Positions 48,336 through 54,946 of a stretch of 64,000 nucleotides of DNA are shown here, one piece after another (the stretch's first letter is position 1; each line of letters begins with the position of its first letter). Position numbers and translations under genes: made by a program. Location: positions 1,364,001 to 1,428,000 of the forward strand of contig NZ_CP021744.1 of NCBI RefSeq assembly GCF_002192455.1, read 5' to 3'. The notes under the pieces were generated by a model that searched no databases, was not told the DNA's origin, and saw only the letters and a program-made list of their open reading frames with translations. This DNA is from Streptomyces albireticuli (GTDB taxonomy: Bacteria > Actinomycetota > Actinomycetes > Streptomycetales > Streptomycetaceae).

Positions 48336-48560
48336 TCAGATCTTGATCTGACGGACCCGCATCGTGTGGTGCGGGTCGTTTAGCTCCCAATCACCATGCT
48401 CGTCACAGTAAGACGTAGAGAGCCAACGGCGGTTGCCGTATCGCTCCATATCAATCCAGCGGGTTGCCACCTCACCGCACCCCATTTGACGGCATCCAAT
48501 GCGACCGTCAGGAAGCGCCCCCGTGTGCTGAACCCTGCTCGTGTTTGTCTGCTTTCCCAT
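48336..48560 (-). CDS. Small Cys/His protein
   Basis: This 74-residue protein begins MGKQTNTSRVQHTGALPDGR, with GCRQMGCGEVATRW and YCDEHGDW, suggesting a single zinc site. No family recognised. Confidence 0.55.
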   Translation of the reverse strand: MGKQTNTSRVQHTGALPDGRIGCRQMGCGEVATRWIDMERYGNRRWLSTSYCDEHGDWELNDPHHTMRVRQIKI

Positions 48561-48620
48561 GGTCAGTTCCTCTCCCTAACCGCTTCGATCATCCGACGCA
48601 CTTCCTCATAAGCTTTAGCC

Positions 48621-49010
48621 TTACGGAGCGTGGGCAGCGATGAAGTCCACGACCCACTCAGGACACTCGGAGAAGGGGGCATAGAACGAGAGCGTTGACG
48701 TCTGAACGCCCCCACGACCGGACATCAAAACCCGAAGGCCCTTAACTTCCGCGCTCTGCGGCTTCCAGCACTGACCCCGCCCCCGGGTCCAAAACACCTT
48801 GACACCCGTCGGCCGGAGCGGAAACGTAAGGCGTTCGTCACACATATCCGGTGCACCGCTGACGAAGTATTCCCGCGACAGCTGATGGTAGCTATGAACC
48901 ACCTGGATACCCGCATCATTGAAAACAAGGCTATTGGTGGTGTTTTCACGGCGCAGAGCGCCAATCACAGGGGTGGTGATCTCTCGCTGCTGCTGTGCCA
49001 TATCGTTCAT
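48621..49010 (-). CDS. Hypothetical phage protein
   Basis: This 129-residue mixed alpha/beta protein begins MNDMAQQQREITTPVIGALR. The AGGA of the degenerate start-associated repeat at 49010-49026 probably also acts as the ribosome site. Confidence 0.6.
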   Translation of the reverse strand: MNDMAQQQREITTPVIGALRRENTTNSLVFNDAGIQVVHSYHQLSREYFVSGAPDMCDERLTFPLRPTGVKVFWTRGRGQCWKPQSAEVKGLRVLMSGRGGVQTSTLSFYAPFSECPEWVVDFIAAHAP

Positions 49011-49026
49011 GTCACATTCCTACCTT
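49010..49026 (-). promoter_or_regulatory. Start-associated repeat, degenerate, at the start codon
   Basis: TGTCACATTCCTACCTT on the + strand abuts the ATG at 49010 and contains the last codons (KVGM, stop) of the upstream gene, just as at 11573-11589. Confidence 0.5.
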
Positions 49027-49821
49027 TGCGTCGCCATGCGGCCAACGGATTGGGTAACAGGTCTCACAACCACGCTGAATCTCCCGCAGATCAGAAGCGG
49101 TCGGATATAGGCTCATGTGTCGGAGGGTATCCACGTAATTCGGAATGCATGAACAATCGCCCTCTTGCTCGCGGTCCGCGCAGTCGTAGCAGACCCGCTC
49201 GACGGGGTACCCATCCGCCTTGATCCATGCGGAACAGTCCATACATGAGCTATATCCGAACGAGGTCAACACGTCTTCCGCGTCGCAACTGAAACAGTGC
49301 ATGCAGGGTGGGACTTCCGGCATTTCTCGGAGCACGTCGGCAGCATCGACACCTTCGGGCAAGCCGCACTGGTCGTTGATGTACTCGACCGCAGCATCCC
49401 ATTCGAGTTCGGACAAGCGTTCATCATCGAGGACCGGATATCCGGTCAGGCTCGCGCCGATCTCCGCCGCTATCTCACGACCACGCCGCGAGGATGCGTC
49501 ATAGGCAACGTACCCGCGCCATTCCCAGCATTCGACTCCGGCAAGCTCGAATGTCTTCACCGCATTTTCATAGTTAACTCTGGTGCGGATCAGGCCACAA
49601 TCGCAACTGTAGTAACCGTTCAAGGACCACCATTCGAGCGGGTTACCGTTACCCCCGTCAATGAGGCCGAATCCACGGGCCGTAGCCGCGCTCTCCGCCT
49701 CCGCCTTCATGTCGTACCTGCCGTGCGTTCCGTACCAGCCGCCTCCATAAGAGTGGTAAGCGTGATCGGCGTAGTTCCACGCGAACTCATCCCATTTGAA
49801 ATCGATCACCACGTCAGTCAT
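49012..49821 (-). CDS. Hypothetical Cys-rich protein
   Basis: This 269-residue protein has an N-terminal aromatic region (WNYADHAYHSYGGGWYGTHG) and a C-terminal half with many Cys pairs (PPCMHCFSCDAEDV, SSCMDCSAWI, VCYDCADRE, CETCYPIRW), suggesting several zinc knuckles. No family recognised. It is the largest unknown gene of the right arm. Confidence 0.65.
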   Translation of the reverse strand: MTDVVIDFKWDEFAWNYADHAYHSYGGGWYGTHGRYDMKAEAESAATARGFGLIDGGNGNPLEWWSLNGYYSCDCGLIRTRVNYENAVKTFELAGVECWEWRGYVAYDASSRRGREIAAEIGASLTGYPVLDDERLSELEWDAAVEYINDQCGLPEGVDAADVLREMPEVPPCMHCFSCDAEDVLTSFGYSSCMDCSAWIKADGYPVERVCYDCADREQEGDCSCIPNYVDTLRHMSLYPTASDLREIQRGCETCYPIRWPHGDAKVGM

Positions 49822-49883
49822 GGTTACGCCTCCCCTTGTCGCCCTGCCTGTTGCTAGAGCGCCATGCCCACACCCTCAGGTTG

Positions 49884-49898
49884 AGTCACATCCCAACC
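49884..49898 (-). promoter_or_regulatory. Start-associated repeat inside a hairpin
   Basis: AGTCACATCCCAACC on the + strand is bracketed by CACACC and GGTGTG arms (49869-49908). Upstream of the gene starting at 49821. Confidence 0.55.
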
Positions 49899-49919
49899 CG
49901 AAGGTGTGAGTAAAGCGCG

Positions 49920-49988
49920 CTACCGCTTACCTACATGAGCCCCCGTGCATCCTTCGAGTTCGCCATGGTCGTAATCTCCATCGATCAT
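49920..49988 (-). CDS. Possible 22-aa mini-protein
   Basis: A short ATG-started frame, MIDGDYDHGELEGCTGAHVG, and two more basic residues. It fills a gap in the gene chain but has only a weak ribosome site; it may be chance. Confidence 0.25.
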   Translation of the reverse strand: MIDGDYDHGELEGCTGAHVGKR

Positions 49989-50021
49989 CAGCGCTCACCA
50001 TACGTAGCCATGTTCCACGCA

Positions 50022-50270
50022 TCATCGGTCCGAGCCCTTGAGTCGAATCTTTCCGCCCTCCTGGCACAGGTTGGCCGCCCCGTCCTCATAGATGTGAGAG
50101 CCATCCTCGTACGTCGTTTCCCGGCAAAGTGCATCCATGAAGCCATCGTTATAGGTGGTCACGGCGTCCACATCATTCACATGGTCCGCATAGAGGAATC
50201 CCCCCATGAAAGTCAGACCAGAGAACATCACCGCACAGACGATGAGCACCCATCGATTCATGTTTCGCAT
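50022..50270 (-). CDS. Small membrane-anchored protein
   Basis: This 82-residue protein has a hydrophobic N-terminal segment (WVLIVCAVMFSGLTFMGGFL) after a basic start (MRNMNR), then a hydrophilic acidic domain with two Cys, likely outside the membrane. It may alter the lysogen surface, for example in superinfection exclusion; this is inferred only. Confidence 0.6.
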   Translation of the reverse strand: MRNMNRWVLIVCAVMFSGLTFMGGFLYADHVNDVDAVTTYNDGFMDALCRETTYEDGSHIYEDGAANLCQEGGKIRLKGSDR

Positions 50271-50273
50271 TGC

Positions 50274-50498
50274 CTAGAACTCCGTTCCGTTCGAGTGACT
50301 GAACAAGGCTTGAGGGCGATAGATACCGCTCTCTCGTCCGAGTACGACATCCGATATAGGGCGGAACCCCTGTCGGGTCGCATCGATCCCAGCCATGCAC
50401 GACTTACAACGTCCGTGCTCTTTCCCGGTGTCGGACCACTGGCCGACGTATTGTGCTCTGCGGGCAATACCCCACATCGCGCAGACCGCACAGTTCAT
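50274..50498 (-). CDS. Small double-CxxC protein
   Basis: This 74-residue protein begins MNCAVCAMWGIARRAQ and has GRCKSCMAGIDATR, a classical paired CxxC zinc site. It is the first gene of the right-arm leftward chain, next to the non-coding control region. Confidence 0.6.
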   Translation of the reverse strand: MNCAVCAMWGIARRAQYVGQWSDTGKEHGRCKSCMAGIDATRQGFRPISDVVLGRESGIYRPQALFSHSNGTEF

Positions 50499-50683
50499 CC
50501 CTGTGTGCCTCTCTATCGTGGTATCAGTCCATTACTGACACTCACCCCCACTCACCCAATCTCAGACGCTTAAAGACGCACGTTGGGTCGTTGCTCAAGG
50601 CTTTGTCCCGATGCGCTGGACGCGTCGTATTGGTTGGATGCGTGAGAGTCAATCTCAGTTACCCCTACCTCACTTGGGTAGGA

Positions 50684-50716
50684 GACATCACCCTGTCCAA
50701 ACCCCGGGGTGATGTC
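50684..50716 (+). repeat. Stem-loop GACATCACCC / GGGTGATGTC
   Basis: Perfect 10-bp arms with a 13-nt loop. No T-run on either side, so an operator or origin structure is as likely as a terminator. Confidence 0.55.
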
Positions 50717-50918
50717 TGTGGAATTGTCAAAGAACAGCGCCTCTATCGATTAACGCCACCATGGGCGAACCCTCTTTTTCCTCCCCTTGCGCGCACACTC
50801 CCTAGGTCCGTTGTAGACCGCACTGCAATGTCATGCGATCCGCCTAGTTACCCACACAAGGGTTCAGGTCGATATGGACTTAAGATCAAGCTGCGGGCCC
50901 TCTGGGGGCGATTCTGCG

Positions 50919-50934
50919 TGCTACCTAGGTAGCA
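50919..50934 (+). promoter_or_regulatory. 16-bp perfect palindrome
   Basis: TGCTACCTAGGTAGCA reads the same on both strands and is followed at once by the 8-bp palindrome CAGTACTG. A likely dimer-binding operator. Confidence 0.55.
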
Positions 50935-51082
50935 GTACTGCCGTTCCTTTGAGAGGCCTTACAGGCACTCCTGTCGCTTCCCTGATACCGGTTTCAGACT
51001 CAGGCCCCGTATCCGCATCCCCGCTTAGCGGGTGGGTATCGGTTGGCCTTTCCGGTCGGTGTCTCGCTGACAGGAAGAACAC

Positions 51083-51098
51083 TGTCACATCCCAACTT
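51083..51098 (-). promoter_or_regulatory. Start-associated repeat in the control region
   Basis: A perfect TGTCACATCCCAACTT on the + strand. Confidence 0.6.
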
Positions 51099-51222
51099 GC
51101 CCTGCAACTTCATGTACACATCAAAAACAGAAGTGCCAACACAACGCGAACCCCTTATCTCAATGGAGACGCGCGCGATTGCATAAGACGCCCACTCGAT
51201 CAATACCAGTCGACGTTGCATG

Positions 51223-51238
51223 TGTCACATCCCAACTC
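51223..51238 (-). promoter_or_regulatory. Start-associated repeat in the control region
   Basis: TGTCACATCCCAACTC, one mismatch. An ATG 2 nt beyond it opens a weak frame ending at 51000. Confidence 0.55.
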
Positions 51239-51408
51239 CCTAAATGGCCCCGCGATGCATGAGAGCCGCCAACAGGCAAGGCCCCGCGAGGGGCGAATAT
51301 TGTGGTGCTAGTCACGCGCCTATGCCGCCCTTTAGGCCCTTCCGTGACCTACATCACACCTATAGGGCGTCCCACTCACCCGCTTACCAACTCTCGATTG
51401 AGACTGAT

Positions 51409-51423
51409 GCCACATCCCAACTT
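51409..51423 (-). promoter_or_regulatory. Start-associated repeat in the control region
   Basis: GCCACATCCCAACTT on the + strand; one mismatch in the shared 15 bases. Confidence 0.55.
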
Positions 51424-51505
51424 GCGGACGGATGTTGGGTGTCATGCAATCACTCGAATACCTATGCCATCACGCAACGCCTAATGCCCATTACTCACGG
51501 AATAG

Positions 51506-51518
51506 GGTTAGTTCATTC
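51506..51518 (-). repeat. Second-family repeat (GGTTAGTTCATTC)
   Basis: Reverse-oriented exact copy. It forms an inverted pair with the copy at 51589-51601. Confidence 0.5.
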
Positions 51519-51588
51519 ATCCCGAAAGGTATTCAGCACTAGTTGGAATGCCGTAGTGGATACCTGGGTTCATTCATGCCGCATTAAC

Positions 51589-51601
51589 GCATGAACTAAC
51601 C
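51589..51601 (+). repeat. Second-family repeat, extended copy
   Basis: GCATGAACTAACC followed by CTAATACAATGCGTGATACA. About 32 bp nearly match 52164 onward. Confidence 0.5.
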
Positions 51602-51693
51602 CTAATACAATGCGTGATACATGCACGGGGGTAATGCCTGCGCATTCATTCAAAGGACCCACCGGGGGTGCCTTCATCCCATCGTGTACGGGT

Positions 51694-51704
51694 ATGAACT
51701 AACT
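51694..51704 (+). repeat. Second-family repeat, short copy
   Basis: ATGAACTAACT, just before the terminator at 51722. Confidence 0.4.
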
Positions 51705-51721
51705 GACTGCGGAGACAAGAA

Positions 51722-51739
51722 AGGCGCCTGCCGGCGCCT
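51722..51739 (-). terminator. Terminator of the gene ending at 51761
   Basis: AGGCGCC / GGCGCCT stem with a TGCC loop. On the minus strand it is followed by TTTCTTG. Confidence 0.7.
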
Positions 51740-51760
51740 CTCCCGTCCCCCAACCCACGA

Positions 51761-51970
51761 TTACGGCTTCCTCACCCCGAAACCCATCACCGCCGTGGCG
51801 AGCAGATCGTGAATCAGCTTCTCCCCTTCTTTCTGGGAGGTGCACGGGCGAGATTTCTCAACTCCCCCGATAGATATCGTCGCTTGCCACCTACCGAAAG
51901 CGTCCTGTTGGACCCTTCCGAGGTTCACCCAAGCGTTACCGTCTTCGTCAATCTTGATCCGATCATCCAT
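51761..51970 (-). CDS. Hypothetical small phage protein
   Basis: This 69-residue protein begins MDDRIKIDEDGNAWVNLGRV. Strand-rich with a helical end (EKLIHDLLATAVMG); AGGGTG is upstream of the ATG. Monocistronic between control regions. Resembles small basal proteins of actinophages but no family recognised. Confidence 0.6.
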   Translation of the reverse strand: MDDRIKIDEDGNAWVNLGRVQQDAFGRWQATISIGGVEKSRPCTSQKEGEKLIHDLLATAVMGFGVRKP

Positions 51971-52036
51971 GTCTACACCCTAGCAAGGTGATCTGGGTCT
52001 CATAACGCCGTTCCGGCGTCCAGGTTGCGCCCCTGG

Positions 52037-52057
52037 GACACCGACATTATTAGTGAG
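52037..52057 (+). repeat. GACACCGACATT element, copy 2
   Basis: A 21-bp element differing at two positions from 16819-16839. Both are preceded by CCCCTG within 20 nt. Confidence 0.5.
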
Positions 52058-52163
52058 GGGGGTTATATCCCCCGAACACTCCGGCCAGGTATGGCTTCGT
52101 TGGTCAGGTTCAGGTCTCGCCACCCCCTTGGGGAGGGTCGGGTATCTGCATTGAGGCAAGAAT

Positions 52164-52176
52164 GAATGAACTAACC
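52164..52176 (+). repeat. GAATGAACTAACC repeat, extended copy
   Basis: An exact copy followed by CTGATACAGAGCGTGATACA, as at 51589. Confidence 0.5.
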
Positions 52177-52202
52177 CTGATACAGAGCGTGATACAAAAG
52201 AA

Positions 52203-52222
52203 GGGGCCCTTGGAAGGACCCC
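52203..52222 (-). terminator. Terminator of the gene ending at 52247
   Basis: GGGGCCCTT / AAGGACCCC stem with one G-T pair. On the minus strand it is followed by TTCTTTT. Confidence 0.65.
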
Positions 52223-52239
52223 AGCTCTTGGGTAGCGGT

Positions 52240-52252
52240 GAATGAACTAACT
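52240..52252 (+). repeat. Second-family repeat at a stop codon
   Basis: GAATGAACTAACT overlaps the TAG stop of the leftward gene ending at 52247. Confidence 0.45.
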
Positions 52253-52465
52253 GCGGTCCCCTGTGATCCACTCTTCCCGCCAGTCTGGGTCGCCCTGATC
52301 GCCCAGGAGCTTGCCGATGTCGAGCATCAGGTTCTCCAGGGCGCCGGCCTCGTGAACCAGAGCGGCCGCCAGAGCTGCATCCCTACGGCGAAGCAGAGCC
52401 TCGATGATGGGGCCGCCGACCATGAAGGGGCCCTTGGCCCTCAAGGGCTCCGCGATGCTGGTCAT
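52247..52465 (-). CDS. Last phage gene before the chromosome (hypothetical)
   Basis: This 72-residue protein with its ATG at 52465 begins MTSIAEPLRAKGPFMVGGPI; helical middle (ALLRRRDAALAAALVHEAGA), acidic end. Its terminator and the second-family repeat at its stop mark it as phage. The longer upstream extension of the frame is Arg/His-rich and unnatural. Confidence 0.6.
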   Translation of the reverse strand: MTSIAEPLRAKGPFMVGGPIIEALLRRRDAALAAALVHEAGALENLMLDIGKLLGDQGDPDWREEWITGDRS

Positions 52466-52692
52466 CTTGCCTCGGGGCACCGACAAGGCCCAGGATCGGG
52501 CATCTGTGCAGGTCAACGGCCCTGTGCTACGGTTCGGATGTTGCTCCCAATGGCGGTGGCGGTCGGTAGGCCGAAACGGCGGGTGTGTGTGCCGTCGGTG
52601 TCGTGCATGAGGTGGTGCGCCTCTCGTCCTGCGGGCAGGTCGCGGGGTCGTGCGACAGCGCATGGTGCAACGGAGCGCGCCCCTCCGCAAAA
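52466..52692 (+). other. Right prophage/chromosome junction zone
   Basis: Composition changes from phage-like to strongly GC-rich host DNA here, between the last phage gene and the stop of the chromosomal phosphodiesterase. The attachment core cannot be defined because the left end lies outside the window. A TTGACC about 25-30 bp upstream of the phage gene may be its promoter. Confidence 0.55.
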
Positions 52693-54786
52693 TCACTCGG
52701 TTTTGTCCCGCAGGGCGGGCCCGGTGACCGCAAAAGGTGCTGGCATATCGCCCACGGGCAGTGATTCGTCCGCCCGCCCATCAAGCGGAATCCGGTCCAC
52801 CGGTATCTGCGGCTCCGTGGCCTCCCGCAGCCACCGCCGCAGCACCCGGTGCACCCGCTCCGCGCCCACCAGTTCCCCGCCGTCCCGCACCGGCGCGCTC
52901 AGCTCCCGGGGCCACAGCAGGAACGGGCGGCCCTGCTCGCCGCCCAGGCCGCCGTGCGAGCCGATCTGCTCCTCGAAGGCGTGCACCGCGCCCGTCGCCG
53001 GGTCGTACGCGGAATTGACCATGATGTCCGCCGTGTGCGGGAACCCGGCCGCGCGCCGCACGGCCTCCGCCGCGCCCGGCCCGAGGGCCCGCAGCGGGCT
53101 CTCCCCGGCCCCCTCCCCCGTCTCCAGACGGTGCTCGGCGCCGCCCGGCCCCAGCACCACCGGGCCGTGCTCCTCCGAGCGCACGAGCAGGAAGCCGATC
53201 CCCGGATGGTCGGCGAGGACGCGCAGCAGCGCGGGGTGCCGGCGGTCGATCTCCTCGCGGCTCGCCCGGCCCGGCAGGTCCGGGAAGGAGACCAGGCCGA
53301 GGTTGCCCGAGGCCAGCACGACCGGCGGCCGCCCGGCCGCGGGCGGCCCCGCCGCCCCCCGCCCCTGCCGCACCAGCTCCTCCAGCGTCAGACCGTACTG
53401 CCCGGCGAAGGTCTCGCCGGGGCTCTGGCCGTGGTCGGAGAGCAGCACGATCCGGTACGGGCGGGGCGCGTGCCGGGTCACCCTGGCGATCAGCGCGACG
53501 GCCCGGTCGAGGTCCCGCAGCACCTGGTGGGTGTCACGGCCGCGCGGCCCGGAGTGGTGGGCGACCTCGTCGTAGCCGACGAGGTCGGCGTAGACGGCGG
53601 TGCGGCCGGAGAGGATGTCGCCGAGGACGGCGGCGACGACCACGTCCCGCTCGACGACGGTCGCGAAGGCCCGGACGAAGGGGTAGAGGCCGCCGCGCGG
53701 CAGGCGCGGGGACTCCCGGCGGATCCTGGCCCGGACGGACTGGACGATCTCGCGGAGGACCTCGGCGACGTAGGAGACGGCGGTGCGGGTGGCGTTGGCG
53801 GGGTCGGAGAAGTAGGCGAAGTAGCCCGAGCGGGAGCGGTTGTGCCGGCCGCGCCGGGCGGCGACGGACAGCACGAGGGCGACCTGCTCCGCGCCGCCGC
53901 TGAAGAGGTTGCCCCGGCTGGCGCCGTCGGCGGCCAGCAGCCCCCGGTCGCCGGTGCGGGCGACCGCGCGCCGCTGGAGCTCGGCGGCCCCGGCGGGCCG
54001 CCCGCTGACGAGCACCTCGCCGGTCTCCTTCTCGTACCAGCGGAAGGCGGGCACGTCCTCGTTGGAGCCGTGCAGGATGGCGAGCTGGCTGGCGCCCGTC
54101 TGGCTGGACCAGTCGGTGCGCCACGGCGTGAGCCGGTGGCTGGTGGCCGCCCATCCGGCGAGGGTCGGCATCAGGGGCCCCTTGCGGCGGCCGCCCGCGC
54201 CCCGCCGCTCGCGCAGGGCGTCCCGGAGCACGTCGTGGCCGACACCGTCGAGCTGGAGGAAGACGGTGCCGGGCGCCGACCGCCGGCCGGTGTGCTCGCC
54301 GCGCCGGCGCCGCTTGCGGTCGGCGAGCCGGGCCAGCCTGCGCCCGTACGCGGCGTCGTCGCGCACGGCGAGGAAGGTGCCCGCCGCGGACGAGGCCGCC
54401 GACATCGCGGCGGCCACCACCACGGCCGTCTCGGGCTCGGCGGCGCCGCTGCCCACGGGGATCAGGGCGAGCGCGATCAGCAGCAGCGACCCGTTGAGGA
54501 AGAAGACCAGCAGCCCCAGCACGAACGCGGGCACCAGCAGCAACGCCCGTACGATCATGGGCCAGACCACGGCCCCGAGCAGGCCGAACACCCCCGCGCC
54601 CAGTGCCGCGGCGATGGCGACGCGGGTGGCGCTCTCGCCGTCGGCGGACTGGAGCCGGAAGTCGGGCAGGACGGCGGCGAGGACGAGCATCGTGACCGTG
54701 CCGGCCGCCCAGGGGCCGACGACCTCCCGCCACCGCTCCCTGGCCGACCTGCCGAAACGACGAACCGCGTCGCGCACACGCCCCAT
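52693..54786 (-). CDS. Membrane protein with alkaline-phosphatase-superfamily domain
   Basis: This protein of about 697 residues starts at the ATG at 54786 (an earlier in-frame start at 54846 adds only a Pro/Gly stretch). Residues about 25-150 contain four hydrophobic segments (TVTMLVLAAVLPDF, AALGAGVFGLLGAVVW, VPAFVLGLLVFFLNGSL), like the DUF/holin-4_2-type membrane domain. The rest is a type I phosphodiesterase/alkaline phosphatase fold: FLQLDGVGHDVL, a Ser/Thr region SSQTGASQLAIL, YDEVAHHSGP, LLSDHGQSPG and GSHGGLGG metal ligands. It is a host gene; 'phage holin' in database names of this family refers to its membrane domain only. The prophage lies just after its stop. Confidence 0.8.
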   Translation of the reverse strand: MGRVRDAVRRFGRSARERWREVVGPWAAGTVTMLVLAAVLPDFRLQSADGESATRVAIAAALGAGVFGLLGAVVWPMIVRALLLVPAFVLGLLVFFLNGSLLLIALALIPVGSGAAEPETAVVVAAAMSAASSAAGTFLAVRDDAAYGRRLARLADRKRRRRGEHTGRRSAPGTVFLQLDGVGHDVLRDALRERRGAGGRRKGPLMPTLAGWAATSHRLTPWRTDWSSQTGASQLAILHGSNEDVPAFRWYEKETGEVLVSGRPAGAAELQRRAVARTGDRGLLAADGASRGNLFSGGAEQVALVLSVAARRGRHNRSRSGYFAYFSDPANATRTAVSYVAEVLREIVQSVRARIRRESPRLPRGGLYPFVRAFATVVERDVVVAAVLGDILSGRTAVYADLVGYDEVAHHSGPRGRDTHQVLRDLDRAVALIARVTRHAPRPYRIVLLSDHGQSPGETFAGQYGLTLEELVRQGRGAAGPPAAGRPPVVLASGNLGLVSFPDLPGRASREEIDRRHPALLRVLADHPGIGFLLVRSEEHGPVVLGPGGAEHRLETGEGAGESPLRALGPGAAEAVRRAAGFPHTADIMVNSAYDPATGAVHAFEEQIGSHGGLGGEQGRPFLLWPRELSAPVRDGGELVGAERVHRVLRRWLREATEPQIPVDRIPLDGRADESLPVGDMPAPFAVTGPALRDKTE

Positions 54787-54946
54787 GCTTGAAGGGTAGG
54801 CGAAGGGTCCGGGAGGGCCGGGGGCCTGCCCCGGCGGTCCTGGCAATACCCCCAGACCATGTCATGTCCACCGCCGCGGGACCCGGGAGCCCGGGAATCC
54901 GCCCCACGCCCGCCCCGAGACCGCCCCGAGACGAAGCGAGCCCCAG

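Larger units (their letters stand above)
50499..51760 (+). other. 1.26-kb non-coding control or origin region
   Basis: No convincing gene on either strand; weak frames here have unnatural composition. The region is less GC-rich than its surroundings. It contains three start-associated repeats (two leading perfectly), three copies of the second repeat family including an inverted pair, a 10-bp-arm stem-loop and a 16-bp perfect palindrome. It is a candidate replication origin, centromere-like or master regulatory region. Confidence 0.6.

Noticed and set aside
50453..50932. 159-residue plus-strand frame in the control region
   Set aside because: Start lies antisense to a better-supported gene; composition (many Ser, Pro, Cys) is unnatural.
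51000..51221. 73-residue minus-strand frame starting 2 nt after a start-associated repeat
   Set aside because: It runs through another perfect repeat copy, has poor codon use and no recognisable pattern. Kept as non-coding, although the start position is suggestive.
1951..51423. CRISPR-like interpretation of the repeats
   Set aside because: The copies are dispersed at irregular kilobase distances, not arrayed with spacers, and no cas genes are present.
1..52465. Search for a phage integrase or excisionase
   Set aside because: No serine or tyrosine recombinase signature was found in the window; it is presumably to the left of position 1.
52693..54786. Reading the membrane phosphodiesterase as a phage gene because its membrane domain is called 'phage holin'
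   Set aside because: Length, GC content, and the phosphodiesterase domain are those of a host gene; it lies beyond the phage boundary.
52849..54792. 647-residue plus-strand frame and a 719-residue minus-strand frame at 53534-55693
   Set aside because: GC-bias shadows of the phosphodiesterase and DUF89 genes.
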